A stretch of DNA of 64,000 bases from Aeropyrum camini SY1 = JCM 12091 (lineage in GTDB: Archaea; Thermoproteota; Thermoprotei_A; Sulfolobales; Acidilobaceae): positions 310,001-374,000 of the forward strand of contig NC_022521.1 of assembly GCF_000591035.1 (NCBI RefSeq), given 5' to 3'. The notes beneath the pieces were generated by a model that worked only from the letters and a program-made list of their open reading frames with translations, did not search any database and had not been told where the DNA came from. The position numbers were made by a program, and so were the translations under genes. Of this stretch, positions 17,333-24,643 are shown piece by piece. Positions within the stretch are counted from its first letter, which is position 1; every line of letters begins with the position of its first letter.

Positions 17333-18130
17333 CTATATGTTGATGTCCCTCCTTTCGAATATGGCGACGGCTGTCAACAGCACGGCGAGCGCGGATAAAG
17401 CTAGCACCGCCAGGTCGTGGCCTGGCACTCCCCCCCAAGTACTATACCCAGGGCGTCGTGGTACCTCGTTAGGGCTATGGCTCCTAGGCGCTCTAGCCTT
17501 GTGTCGAGGGTTAGTGTGTCCACGAAGTACATGGCAATAACCATCCCTGCGGCGGTCCAGGGGGCCCTTGGCGAGAGAGTCACAGCCCCTAATAGGATTC
17601 CCAGGGAGGCCACGGAAGCGAGGTAAACAGTGCCCGCCGTGTAGAGGATCAAGTATCTTGCAAGATCGACCTCAACACCGTACACCCTTGCGGATAGGGC
17701 TAAGGCCGCTAGTGTCGAGGCGGAGGCCGAGGAGGCTGCAGCAACCGCCACCAGGTATTTGGAGATGAGGACGAGCCCCCTCCTATAGGGGGATGAGAGA
17801 AGTATCCAAAACGTCCTCCCCTGCACCTCGCCCGATATAGCGTTAGCCGAGGAGTAGGCTATGTAGCCTCCTAGTACAAGTGTAGAAGAAGCCATGGAAG
17901 TTCATTATATAGTAGGTGTCGAAGTTGAGCGTGTATACCCCTCCTTTCGCGAAGAACTTAATGAACTCCTCGGGAAACTGCGCCAACAGCTCTTGAAGGG
18001 TCTCAATGTCCTCCCCGATAGGCTTCCACGACCAAACAGTCAGCACAACCAGGACCGCGATAGCCATCGAGAGGATTATGAGCCCCCTCAGCCGGAGCCT
18101 AGCCTCAAACGCCACTACAGACGGTATCAA
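17333..18130 (-). pseudogene. ABC-2 type permease with two apparent frameshifts
   Basis: Three frames together encode one permease of about 265 residues. The N-terminal part (18130 to about 17890) has a first membrane helix (LIILSMAIAVLVVLTVWSW) and a periplasmic loop. The middle (17895 to about 17437) has LVLGGYIAYSSANAISGE and RRGLVLISKYL, hallmarks of ABC-2 exporters, and four further helices. After a run of seven C (17430-17436 on the plus strand), the frame shifts again and ends LLTAVAIFERRDINI at 17333, a classic ABC-2 C-terminus. Both breaks are repaired by removing one base. The start overlaps the ATPase stop by 4 bp. Decay, sequencing error and programmed slippage at the homopolymer are all possible. 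Confidence 0.75.
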
Positions 18131-19039
18131 CCTTTACCACCCGGGCCTGAGGTCCTCTCGTAGAAATGCATGAAAACCTCCCCAAGGGTGGCGTCGCGAA
18201 CCTCCAAATCCTCGAGGCCAGCGTCCAGCAGCATCCTTAGGACGCTCTCGAGAGCCTTACCAGAGGAGACAACCAGCTCCACCTCACCATTGCTCCTAAC
18301 AACTCTAACACCGTCAACCGCCAGCCTTTCGGGAGACAGATTCTCGGACACCCTAGCCTTATACAACCTTCCCCGATTTCCTGAGGAGGGAGGAGACATC
18401 CTCAAGAGCCACTAACACGCCACTCCGTAGCAGGCCCACCCTATCAGCCACCCTCTGAACCTCGCTCAGCACGTGGGAGGAGAAGAACACGGTTACACCC
18501 TCCCGAGCCTTACTCCTCACAAAATCCAGAACCCTACCCCGGGCTAGGGGATCGAGACCCGTAGTAGGCTCATCCATGACCACCAGATCGGGCTCGTGGG
18601 AGAACGCCATAACCAGTGCAAGCATCTGCTTCATACCCCTAGAGTATGTGCCCACAGCACTCTCCAGCGGCAGCGGGAAAGCCTCCAGAAGCTCCCTCAC
18701 AACACCCCGGCTACAACCCCCGGCTAGCTGGCACCAGTAATCCAGTATCCTACCGCCCGACACCCCACCGTAGAACTCAAACACGCCGGGCACATAGCCT
18801 ACCCTACTTCTCACACCGCTCCCCCCAGGCTTGTAAAGCTCCACACCGAAAACCCTAGCAGAACCGCTAGTAGGCCTGGAAAGCCCCATTATAATCCTTA
18901 TAGTCGTCGTCTTCCCAGCCCCATTTGGCCCAAGATAGCCGAAAACCTCCCCGGATAGCACGCTGAAGGAAACATCCCTCAAAGCCTCAACAGAGCCATA
19001 CCTCTTAACAAGCCTCTCAACCTCAATAACAGACTCCAC
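18127..19039 (-). pseudogene. ABC transporter ATPase with one apparent frameshift
   Basis: The main frame encodes a DrrA/CcmA-type ATPase: Walker A LGPNGAGKTTT, signature SRGMKQ, Walker B LVVMDEPTTGLDP and the switch His in FFSSHVL. It stops at 18359 after LLRKSGKVV. The expected C-terminal domain (RLYKARVSENL to DATLGEVFMHFYE) is in another frame and runs to 18127; deleting one base near 18372 joins the two. GTG at 19039 is the likely start, because a minus-strand TATA-like box lies near 19105-19122, inside the longer frame that opens at 19153. It is coupled to the equally damaged permease downstream. Confidence 0.75.
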
Positions 19040-19156
19040 CTGAAAACACCCAACCAAAAGCCTCCAAACCCGGAAAACCAGCTCCAAACCCCTAAATGGA
19101 AACTGCAAGAATAATAATATAGGCGTATCCTGCATTAGTTTATAGGATTCCACCTA

Positions 19157-19265
19157 GTGAGAACAAGAAGATGGGCAATACTTCATAGCAGCAAAGATAT
19201 CAATTGTTGATATCATTAATACAATATCATTAATACATCAGATATACAGGGCCTAGTAAGTCCAG
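19157..19265 (-). repeat. Degraded AT-rich module ending the VapBC cassette
   Basis: GTGAGAAC at 19157-19164 matches the anticodon-loop junction of the intact tRNA-fragment copy at 20784-20791, and the next 30 bp resemble the module that starts at 20789 at about 60% by hand count. GATATC occurs twice (19196-19201 and 19209-19214), 7 bp apart; the other modules have GATATC then GATAT 6 bp apart. The tRNA body that should lie to the left is not recognisable, so this end looks deleted. Confidence 0.4.
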
Positions 19266-19710
19266 CTAAATATTATATGAGGAACACGCGGCATCTATTT
19301 CTAATCTCCAATATAAATTAACATTTTCTATATCTCTAAATAATTTGTCTCCAGTGACTAGTTTATCCTGCTTTAGTATCGCGATAGAATACACTATTGC
19401 ATCAGCTAGGCTAGGTGTTCTTAGCTTCCACTTTTTAGATAGCTCTAGTAATTCCAAATATACTTCGGAAGCTTTCAAGGATACCTTTACATCAATAGAC
19501 ACTATTCCTGTCTTACTTTCAATAAATAATAGTCTTATGAGAATCTCGTCTGTATCGAAGCCTTCTCTTCTATACTTTCTAGCTATTTCGGCTAGGACTA
19601 TTGACGGAGTATGTCCTTCTTGAGTATCTAGAAGCTGCTTCACTATAGCGCCCTTCTCGCTGCCTCTGAAATATTCAATCTAACTAAGCGTATGTATCAT
19701 ATACAGGCAA
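19266..19710 (-). pseudogene. VapC-type PIN toxin broken near its start
   Basis: PIN-domain RNase toxins use acidic residues near the N-terminus and in the C-terminal half. The continuous frame (19643 to 19266) contains TPSIVLAEIARKYRREGFD, SLADAIVYSIA and VTGDKLF, all PIN motifs. Its N-terminus is split: TTG at 19710 begins LPVYDTYA, holding the catalytic Asp, but then meets a TAG, while the rest (IEYFRGSEKGAIVKQLLD) continues in another frame after 19676. The break falls on the 11-bp CAATCTAACTA (plus strand, 19676-19686), which also occurs at the lesion in the antitoxin. Low GC compared with flanking genes suggests transfer. Toxin activity is probably lost. Confidence 0.75.
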
Positions 19711-19715
19711 GTTAA

Positions 19716-19954
19716 CTAGCCTCTATCCTCCATTCTGTCCTTCTCCGTGTAAGGCTTAATCTTGCCTTTGTCGACGCCAAACATGTCTTTAGGGATACCA
19801 GCTTTCTCCAGAATTATCTCTTCCAGTACCTTCTCTGGTATGGATACGCCCTGTTGCTTAGCAATCTAACTAGAATATCGTAGATACTCTTCTTCATCTT
19901 AATAGTCTCCGACAATCTCTCATCCCAAGCTTCTAATATGATACGCCTCTTCAT
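19716..19954 (-). pseudogene. VapB-type antitoxin broken by a frameshift
   Basis: ATG at 19954 opens MKRRIILEAWDERLSETIKM, continuing KKSIYDILVR, then the frame runs into unrelated sequence. A second frame continues IAKQQGVSIPEKVLEE and ends FGVDKGKIKPYTEKDR before TAG at 19716-19718; the DKG-K-x4-T-x-x-DR ending is typical of archaeal antitoxins paired with PIN toxins. One missing base at about 19866 accounts for the break, which lies on the same 11-bp sequence (19862-19872) as the toxin lesion. The gene ends 5 bp before the TTG that opens the toxin, the usual antitoxin-toxin order. Confidence 0.65.
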
Positions 19955-19999
19955 ATACTCAGAAACTAGATACCTAAGCTATGGGAAGAATATCCAGCT

Positions 20000-20046
20000 T
20001 GGTGGGCCCGCGGGGATTTGAACCCCCACGTCCTCCGTCTTGCAAG
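20000..20046 (-). repeat. tRNA 3'-half fragment (att-like), copy 1
   Basis: On the minus strand the sequence runs from the anticodon loop (CTTGCAA) through the T arm GGGGTTCAAATCCCC to GCGGGCCC and a coded ACCA. The acceptor and T arm match the intact tRNA-Val at 21547-21624. There is no 5' half beside it, so it cannot be a functional tRNA. Cutting at the anticodon loop is the signature of SSV-type integrases, which leave the displaced 3' half at the far end of the element. Confidence 0.8.
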
Positions 20047-20151
20047 AACGACATTATATGCAATAGCTCATATTACCAAAATAAATGTAATCCAAGAAGA
20101 ATAACATAAACGATATCAAGAAAGATATCACTCATCATAAAATATGCATGA
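20047..20151 (-). repeat. AT-rich element module, copy 1
   Basis: About 105 bp beginning directly at the anticodon-loop edge of the tRNA fragment. It aligns without gaps to 20789-20893: ATGTAATCCAA sits 39 bp, GATATC 66 bp and AATATGCATGA 95 bp from the tRNA edge in both, with about 65% identity by hand count. It ends 13 bp before the stop of the RelE-like gene. It probably represents arm-type attachment sequence of the integrating element; it holds no gene. Confidence 0.7.
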
Positions 20152-20164
20152 AACGAGTTCTCTA

Positions 20165-20431
20165 TTAATATGCACGTTCTCTATGTCCTACGTAATGTAC
20201 TGTAATATTCCTAGCGTCCCAATCTATAGTGTAAACAATACGTATGTCCCCTATGCGAATTCTAAATGTATCTTCGTATCCTTTGAGCTTCTTTAAATCA
20301 TATTCTCTAAACGGAATTGGGTTAATGGATAGTTCGTCAAGAACTTCTAATACTCTAAGTCTATAATCCCTGGGGAGGCGCTCTAAGGCCCTGAAAGCTC
20401 GGCGTTTTACTTTTATATTAAAAGTATTCAT
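20165..20431 (-). CDS. relE: RelE/ParE-family toxin
   Basis: An 88-residue protein with the RelE fold pattern: an N-terminal strand (FNIKVKRRAFRALERLP), two helices, then FREYDLKKLKGYEDTFRIRIGDIRIVYTID and a C-terminal strand VHYVGHRERAY. The basic and aromatic residues in RIRIGDIRIVY and GHRERAY are those used for ribosome-bound mRNA cleavage in the family. It follows its antitoxin gene by 37 bp. AT-rich codon use differs from the chromosome around it. It appears intact. Confidence 0.88.
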   Translation of the reverse strand: MNTFNIKVKRRAFRALERLPRDYRLRVLEVLDELSINPIPFREYDLKKLKGYEDTFRIRIGDIRIVYTIDWDARNITVHYVGHRERAY

Positions 20432-20468
20432 GATAAATTATCCCCTTCTATGATTCCTCTATAAGTTT

Positions 20469-20654
20469 TCATAAGTTTTCTTTTATTTCTTTGATGTCTA
20501 TTAATTCATCTTTTGACTCTATAGCCTCAATTTCATCTGGAAGAGGTTCTACCTCTTGTATATTCCTCTCTATAATGAAACGCAGCATAGACTCTAATTT
20601 AGCGAGCCTCTCTTTTATCTCCCTGATTTCTGAAAGGATCTCTGAGCTAGACAT
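20469..20654 (-). CDS. RelB-like antitoxin
   Basis: A 61-residue acidic helical protein (SEILSEIREIKERLAKLESMLRFII), coiled-coil like, ending in an acidic tail with many Glu and Asp. Small acidic partners of this kind pair with archaeal RelE toxins. A TTTAAA box at 20673-20678 lies just upstream, implying a leaderless message from a promoter within the cassette. It precedes relE in the same orientation. Confidence 0.75.
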   Translation of the reverse strand: MSSSEILSEIREIKERLAKLESMLRFIIERNIQEVEPLPDEIEAIESKDELIDIKEIKENL

Positions 20655-20741
20655 TTTCCGGCTCCCATATCATTTAAAGCGAGCTGTAGCCTAAAAGCCC
20701 TTAGCTATTTAACAACCTTTAAGATTATTTAGAGTTAGGCT

Positions 20742-20788
20742 TGGTGGGCCCGGGGGGATTTGAACCCCTCTGGCCTCCGCCCTGTGAG
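20742..20788 (-). repeat. tRNA-Val 3'-half fragment (att-like), copy 2
   Basis: The minus strand reads from the anticodon loop CTCACAG (CAC anticodon) through GGCGGAGG, a T arm GGGGTTCAAATCCCC and CGGGCCC to ACCA. The anticodon stem and acceptor match intact tRNA-Val(CAC) at 21547-21624; the variable region and T stem differ by a few bases. No 5' half is present. It separates the RelBE cassette from the MazF-like cassette. Confidence 0.82.
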
Positions 20789-20893
20789 AACACAAAGATA
20801 TGCATAAAAGCATATCACTAATATGCATGTAATCCAAACATAATAGCAATATGGATATCTGTGTTGATATTAACAACAATGCAATATGCATGA
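20789..20893 (-). repeat. AT-rich element module, copy 2
   Basis: About 105 bp starting at the anticodon edge of fragment 2 and ending 43 bp before the MazF-like stop codon. It is the gap-free homologue of 20047-20151, with the landmarks ATGTAATCCAA, GATATC and AATATGCATGA at the same offsets. It also contains several ATATGCAT-type palindromes. Confidence 0.7.
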
Positions 20894-20936
20894 TTGCAAA
20901 ATAGCGTGCTCTAATCCCCAGTAGTTAGAGGATTTA

Positions 20937-21290
20937 TTACTTTAAGCCAAAAATACTACTTAATTCCTTCTTAACCTTTAGTAGAGACTCGTCAGTAAGC
21001 CTACCGACGACCTTCACAACTAATTTCTTCTCCACTGTAAAAATGCTTGAACAGTCTATATAGCTTGTCTCCTTCTTTAATCGGCCAATAGATAAGTCTG
21101 ATTGCGTTATCGGTATTCTATGCAGGCCTGGAGAGCTGGTTATCTTTGCCACTATCATATCGTCTCCCAAGTCTATCGCATTCAATACTAAGACAGGCCT
21201 TAGTTTAGAGCCTAGCAAGTCTGTGAACGGGAGCTCTAGGACTACAATGTCTCCTTGTTTATACTTCGAAGAGTTCTTCAGCATCTTCAC
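20937..21290 (-). CDS. MazF/PemK-like toxin
   Basis: The 117-residue protein has the MazF/PemK pattern: YKQGDIVVLELPFTDLLGSKLRPVLVLN at the N-terminus, then MIVAKITSSP, and KETSYIDCSSIFTVEKKLV with the conserved region before the last strand. These toxins are sequence-specific mRNA interferases. An internal ATG gives MLKNSSKYKQG. Its 5' end overlaps the antitoxin by about 30 bp, so the pair is probably translationally coupled. It appears intact and is the cassette nearest the intact tRNA gene. Confidence 0.85.
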   Translation of the reverse strand: MKMLKNSSKYKQGDIVVLELPFTDLLGSKLRPVLVLNAIDLGDDMIVAKITSSPGLHRIPITQSDLSIGRLKKETSYIDCSSIFTVEKKLVVKVVGRLTDESLLKVKKELSSIFGLK

Positions 21291-21444
21291 CCTCCCTTAA
21301 GAGTCTAAGGTATGAGTAGAGCTTCTCTACATCAATCCCCTCAACATCTATTATCTTTATTTTGACTTTCTTACCCTCAAGTTCCGTTAAAGGTTTGAGT
21401 GGGATAATCACGCCGCCTTTAACAATACCCTCTATCTCAGACAT
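21259..21444 (-). CDS. AF2212/DUF104-like antitoxin
   Basis: A 61-residue protein: EIEGIVKGGVIIPLKPLTELEGKKVKIKI matches the beta-rich family DUF104, whose members are antitoxins in archaea, followed by an acidic C-terminus (REGEDAEELFEV) suited to bind a basic toxin. A TTTAATAC-type box lies at about 21459-21470, so the transcript is probably leaderless. It lies 102 bp after the coded CCA of tRNA-Val on the same strand. Confidence 0.8.
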   Translation of the reverse strand: MSEIEGIVKGGVIIPLKPLTELEGKKVKIKIIDVEGIDVEKLYSYLRLLREGEDAEELFEV

Positions 21445-21546
21445 CTTTAATGCACCACGTGTTTAATACTACGGTAGAAGGTAATCAAGTTACTCTGCTG
21501 TACCTCTATTCTTGGTAGCATTGCAGAAGCTGGTTTGATACGTTTT

Positions 21547-21624
21547 TGGTGGGCCCGCGGGGATTTGAACCCCGGACCTCCGCCGTGTGAGGGCGGCGTC
21601 CTAACCAGGCTAGACGACGGGCCC
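21547..21624 (-). tRNA. tRNA-Val (CAC), intact, CCA encoded
   Basis: GGGCCCG at the 5' end pairs with CGGGCCC at the 3' end, followed by A73 and a coded CCA (21547-21549). D arm TCTAGCCTGGTTAGGA, anticodon stem CCGCC/GGCGG around CTCACAC, and T arm GGGGTTCAAATCCCC are all present. No intron. This is the target gene for the tandem cassette array that extends leftward from its 3' end; integration there keeps the gene intact. Confidence 0.97.
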
Positions 21625-21669
21625 CAGGCTCCATATGCTGGATTATATTCTTGGTGGTGGGTTTATAGC

Positions 21670-22653
21670 TTACGCTGTTCTCTGGGCTCCCTGGTTTTGG
21701 GCTACTTTTAGCGTGCAGTATATGAGTGTTGTGGCTAGGTGTAGGTGCCGGAGGCTCTCTAAAACCCGGGCTAGGGCTACCGCCTCTGTCTTGCTGGTCT
21801 TGTCGCTGTATATTAGCTCTTCTACCCTTGACCTTAGCTTGGCTATGCTTGCGAGGACCTCACTGCTCCTCTTCAGGCTCTCGCTGGCCACGTTTAGCGC
21901 CGCCTCCGATGCTACTGTGGATAGCGCCGTCAGAGCGTCGAGAGTGTCCTTCGAGGCATCGCCTCCCCCCCTGCTAAGGGTTTTGACGGCGTCTAGGAGC
22001 GTCGAGGCTGCCAGGCCTAGGAAGTTTACTGCGAGGAGTTTTGAGGCTGTGGCTCTTGCATCCTGCTGTCCTGTGTGGGAGCCTATAACACCCATGAGGT
22101 ATCTCTCGGCGAGTGTTATGCTCCTCTGGAGCCTTATCCTGGCCCTCTCAGCCTCCTCCTCAACATCCGAGCCACTGGCGGCCTCTGCCAGAAGCTCTGC
22201 AATGTCTCTAAGATCACTTGCCACGCTCCTGATTACAGCCCTTAGGTCCAGCTTGGATGGGTCTACGAGTATGGATATGCTCACGCTATACTCGTCCCTG
22301 ACGACGTCCACCCCTATAAACCCTGATGTGGCGTCGCGGAGCATGTTATACACGTCGTCGCCAACATTCTCCAGCACAACCTCCTCAGGCCCAAGGACGT
22401 AGGCGCACCACAGCACCCTAGTGGCGTCGCCGGGGTCGACCCCGGTGAGCCTGACCCTAGAGGCCGCGTAGGTCTCGCTGTTGACCGCCGGAACTATCCT
22501 CAGGCTACCGCCCTCTATGACAACGTAGACGGGGTCACCCTGCTTCAGACCCATCTCCCTAACCCACTCTTTGGGGAGCGTGACTACCAGGCTGCTTGAC
22601 CCGAGCTTCTGGAGCCTCCTCACACCCCCTCTACTGAGACTCACGGAATACAC
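21670..22653 (-). CDS. AbrB-PhoU family phosphate-type regulator
   Basis: 327 residues. The N-terminus (RRLQKLGSSSLVVTLPKEWVREMGLKQGDPVYVVIEGG) is a SpoVT-AbrB swapped-hairpin DNA-binding domain. The rest, from about residue 90, is long helices in the PhoU pattern. Archaeal proteins of this build are annotated as phosphate uptake regulators, but no phosphate transporter is adjacent. It is divergent from orc1/cdc6 across about 80 bp that contains a TATA box for the latter. Confidence 0.82.
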   Translation of the reverse strand: MYSVSLSRGGVRRLQKLGSSSLVVTLPKEWVREMGLKQGDPVYVVIEGGSLRIVPAVNSETYAASRVRLTGVDPGDATRVLWCAYVLGPEEVVLENVGDDVYNMLRDATSGFIGVDVVRDEYSVSISILVDPSKLDLRAVIRSVASDLRDIAELLAEAASGSDVEEEAERARIRLQRSITLAERYLMGVIGSHTGQQDARATASKLLAVNFLGLAASTLLDAVKTLSRGGGDASKDTLDALTALSTVASEAALNVASESLKRSSEVLASIAKLRSRVEELIYSDKTSKTEAVALARVLESLRHLHLATTLIYCTLKVAQNQGAQRTA

Positions 22654-22734
22654 CCCGTCTAGACGACCAATCCCTCTCGAGAATATTTGCGTGTAAAGAC
22701 GGTATATATAGATTTATAGTATGGCTGGAGCCTG

Positions 22735-24021
22735 GTGAGCCTAGGCTTGGGCGGCCGGGTATTACGGGGGCTCCCTCGCCTACAGGATCCACAGGAAAAC
22801 AATGGTGTGGGGTGGAGGGAGCTGGCGGACCCGCTTGAGGAGGTTTTCACGGCGGCGCTGGAGAGCAGGATATTCAGGAAGCGGTGGGTTCTGCTGCCCG
22901 ACTATGTTCCGGAGGAGCTTCCCCACAGGGAGGCTGAGCTCAGGAGGCTTGCCGAGGTCCTGGCGCCGGCGTTGAGGGGTGAGAAGCCTAGCAACGCCCT
23001 TCTATACGGCCTCACTGGGACGGGTAAGACTGCTGTTGCGAGGCTTGTGCTGCGGAGGCTTGAGGCGAGGGCCAGCGGCCTGGGCGTTATGGTTAAGCCT
23101 ATCTACGTCAATGCCAGGCACAGGGAGACGCCCTACAGGGTGGCATCAGCCATAGCCGAGGCCATAGGCGTGAGGGTGCCTTTCACGGGGCTCAGCGTGG
23201 GCGAGGTTTATGAGAGGCTTGTGAAGAGGCTCTCCCGGCTCAGGGGGATACACATTATAGTCCTAGACGAGATAGACTTCCTCCCAAAGAGGCCCGGAGG
23301 GCAGGACCTGCTCTACAGGATAACAAGGATAAACCAGGAGCTAGGAGAGAGGGTGTGGGTAAGCCTTGTGGGCATAACCAACAGCCTCGGCTTCGTAGAG
23401 AACCTTGAGCCCAGGGTTAAGAGCAGCCTCGGCGAGGTGGAGCTCGTCTTCCCACCATACACAGCCCCCCAGCTGAGGGACATTCTCGACGCGAGGGCTG
23501 CTGAAGCCTTCAACCCAGACGTGCTCGACCCTGATGTCGTCCCCCTCTGCGCAGCCCTAGCGGCTAGGGAGCATGGGGATGCGAGGAGGGCGCTTGACCT
23601 GCTGAGGGTTGCCGGGGAGATTGCGGAGAGGAGGAGGGAGAATAGGGTTAGGAGGGAGCACGTCTACTCGGCGCGGGCAGAGATAGAGAGGGATAGGGTC
23701 TCGGAGGTGGTGCGAACCCTCCCCCTCCACGCCAAGCTAGTCCTACTGAGCATAATGATGCTGGAGGAGGGCGGGAAGCCCGCCTCAACCGGGGAGATCT
23801 ACGAGCGCTATAAAGAGCTCACCTCCACACTAGGCCTAGAGCACGTCACGCTGAGGAGGGTAAGCGGGATAATAAGCGAGCTAGACATGCTCGGCATCGT
23901 GAAGAGCAGAGTAGTGAGCCGGGGACGCTACGGCAAGACGAGGGAGGTCTCCCTAGACGCAGACAGGCTAGCGGTGGAGAACGCCCTCTCGGAAGACCCC
24001 TTCGTGGCAAGGCTGCTGTAA
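22735..24021 (+). CDS. cdc6: Orc1/Cdc6 replication initiator
   Basis: An AAA+ initiator of 428 residues that binds origin recognition boxes. Walker A is GLTGTGKT at 92-99, Walker B IIVLDEID, sensor 1 VGITN, sensor 2 HGDARRALDLLR, and a C-terminal winged helix (TSTLGLEHVTLRRVSGIISELDMLGIV). The block IFRKRWVLLPDYVPEELPHRE is the typical Orc1 opening. The TATA box at 22701-22710 predicts a transcript starting near 22733, which supports a leaderless GTG start at 22735; a GTG at 22807 is the alternative. Confidence 0.94.
   Translation: MSLGLGGRVLRGLPRLQDPQENNGVGWRELADPLEEVFTAALESRIFRKRWVLLPDYVPEELPHREAELRRLAEVLAPALRGEKPSNALLYGLTGTGKTAVARLVLRRLEARASGLGVMVKPIYVNARHRETPYRVASAIAEAIGVRVPFTGLSVGEVYERLVKRLSRLRGIHIIVLDEIDFLPKRPGGQDLLYRITRINQELGERVWVSLVGITNSLGFVENLEPRVKSSLGEVELVFPPYTAPQLRDILDARAAEAFNPDVLDPDVVPLCAALAAREHGDARRALDLLRVAGEIAERRRENRVRREHVYSARAEIERDRVSEVVRTLPLHAKLVLLSIMMLEEGGKPASTGEIYERYKELTSTLGLEHVTLRRVSGIISELDMLGIVKSRVVSRGRYGKTREVSLDADRLAVENALSEDPFVARLL
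22789..22815 (+). promoter_or_regulatory. Origin-recognition-box-like sequence
   Basis: CCACAGGAAAAC followed by ATGGTGTGGGGT loosely resembles archaeal origin recognition boxes (a CCA-x-x-GGAAAC core with a downstream G tract). It lies inside the first codons of cdc6. I found no second copy nearby, so it may be chance or a site for autoregulation rather than an origin. Confidence 0.25.
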
Positions 24022-24070
24022 CACGCAAAACCCCCCGCCCCGCAGACCCTCTCATACGGGGCAAGGTGGC

Positions 24071-24643
24071 TTGGCCGGGGTCGTCGTGGGGTGTGATGAC
24101 GGCAGGGTCGAAAAGCTGGGGCCAGAGGCGGGCTTCACTATAGTTGCCTGCATCTCCTGGGACGCTAGGCTTCGCACCCCAGTGGACGGTGCTCTTGGTC
24201 TCGTTAGGGTTGATGGTGTGGACGCGTCGAGCGTGCTGGCCGGTCTAGTCTTGAAGCTGGGTGCAGCAGGAAAGCCGGTACTACTGGACAGCTTGACAAT
24301 AGCGGGGTTTAACATAGTCTCCCCGCCGGCCCTGGAGAGGCTTGTAGGCAGCCCGGTGCTAGCCGTCTACAACTACAGGCCTTCCATGGAGAGGCTTGTA
24401 GCCGGGCTGAGGTCCTCAGGCCTGCCCCTAGCGGGGGAGAGGATGAGGGTTCTGAGCCTCGTAGAGGGTGCTGTCGAGGCCGAGACACCCCGGGGGACAG
24501 TCTATCTAGTGGCTTGGGGCATGGAGGCCCCCGAGGCCGTTAGACTCGCCGTGGAAACCCAGGTCTACGGTAGGAAGCCCGAGCCGGTGAGGATAGCTCA
24601 CTACACCGCCTCAGAGGCCTCTGAGGCCCTCAAGCGGGGGTAG
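24071..24643 (+). CDS. DUF99 (UPF0215) family protein
   Basis: 190 residues with the family hallmark LLDSLTIAGFNIVSP at about residues 78-92 and VLAVYNYRPSMERL. DUF99 proteins share the RNase H-like fold of endonuclease V; their cellular function is not settled. It begins about 50 bp after cdc6 on the same strand and its 3' end overlaps the convergent gene on the other strand by about 40 bp. Confidence 0.82.
   Translation: MAGVVVGCDDGRVEKLGPEAGFTIVACISWDARLRTPVDGALGLVRVDGVDASSVLAGLVLKLGAAGKPVLLDSLTIAGFNIVSPPALERLVGSPVLAVYNYRPSMERLVAGLRSSGLPLAGERMRVLSLVEGAVEAETPRGTVYLVAWGMEAPEAVRLAVETQVYGRKPEPVRIAHYTASEASEALKRG

Noticed and set aside
20000-20046. A functional tRNA-Ala(TGC) gene
   Set aside because: Only the 3' half exists, the adjacent sequence is AT-rich element DNA, and the alanine G3:U70 pair is absent.
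20742-20788. A second tRNA-Val gene
   Set aside because: There is no D arm or 5' acceptor strand; it is a displaced 3' half.
21635-22402. A 255-codon plus-strand frame
   Set aside because: It is antisense to the AbrB-PhoU gene, which has clear domain motifs.
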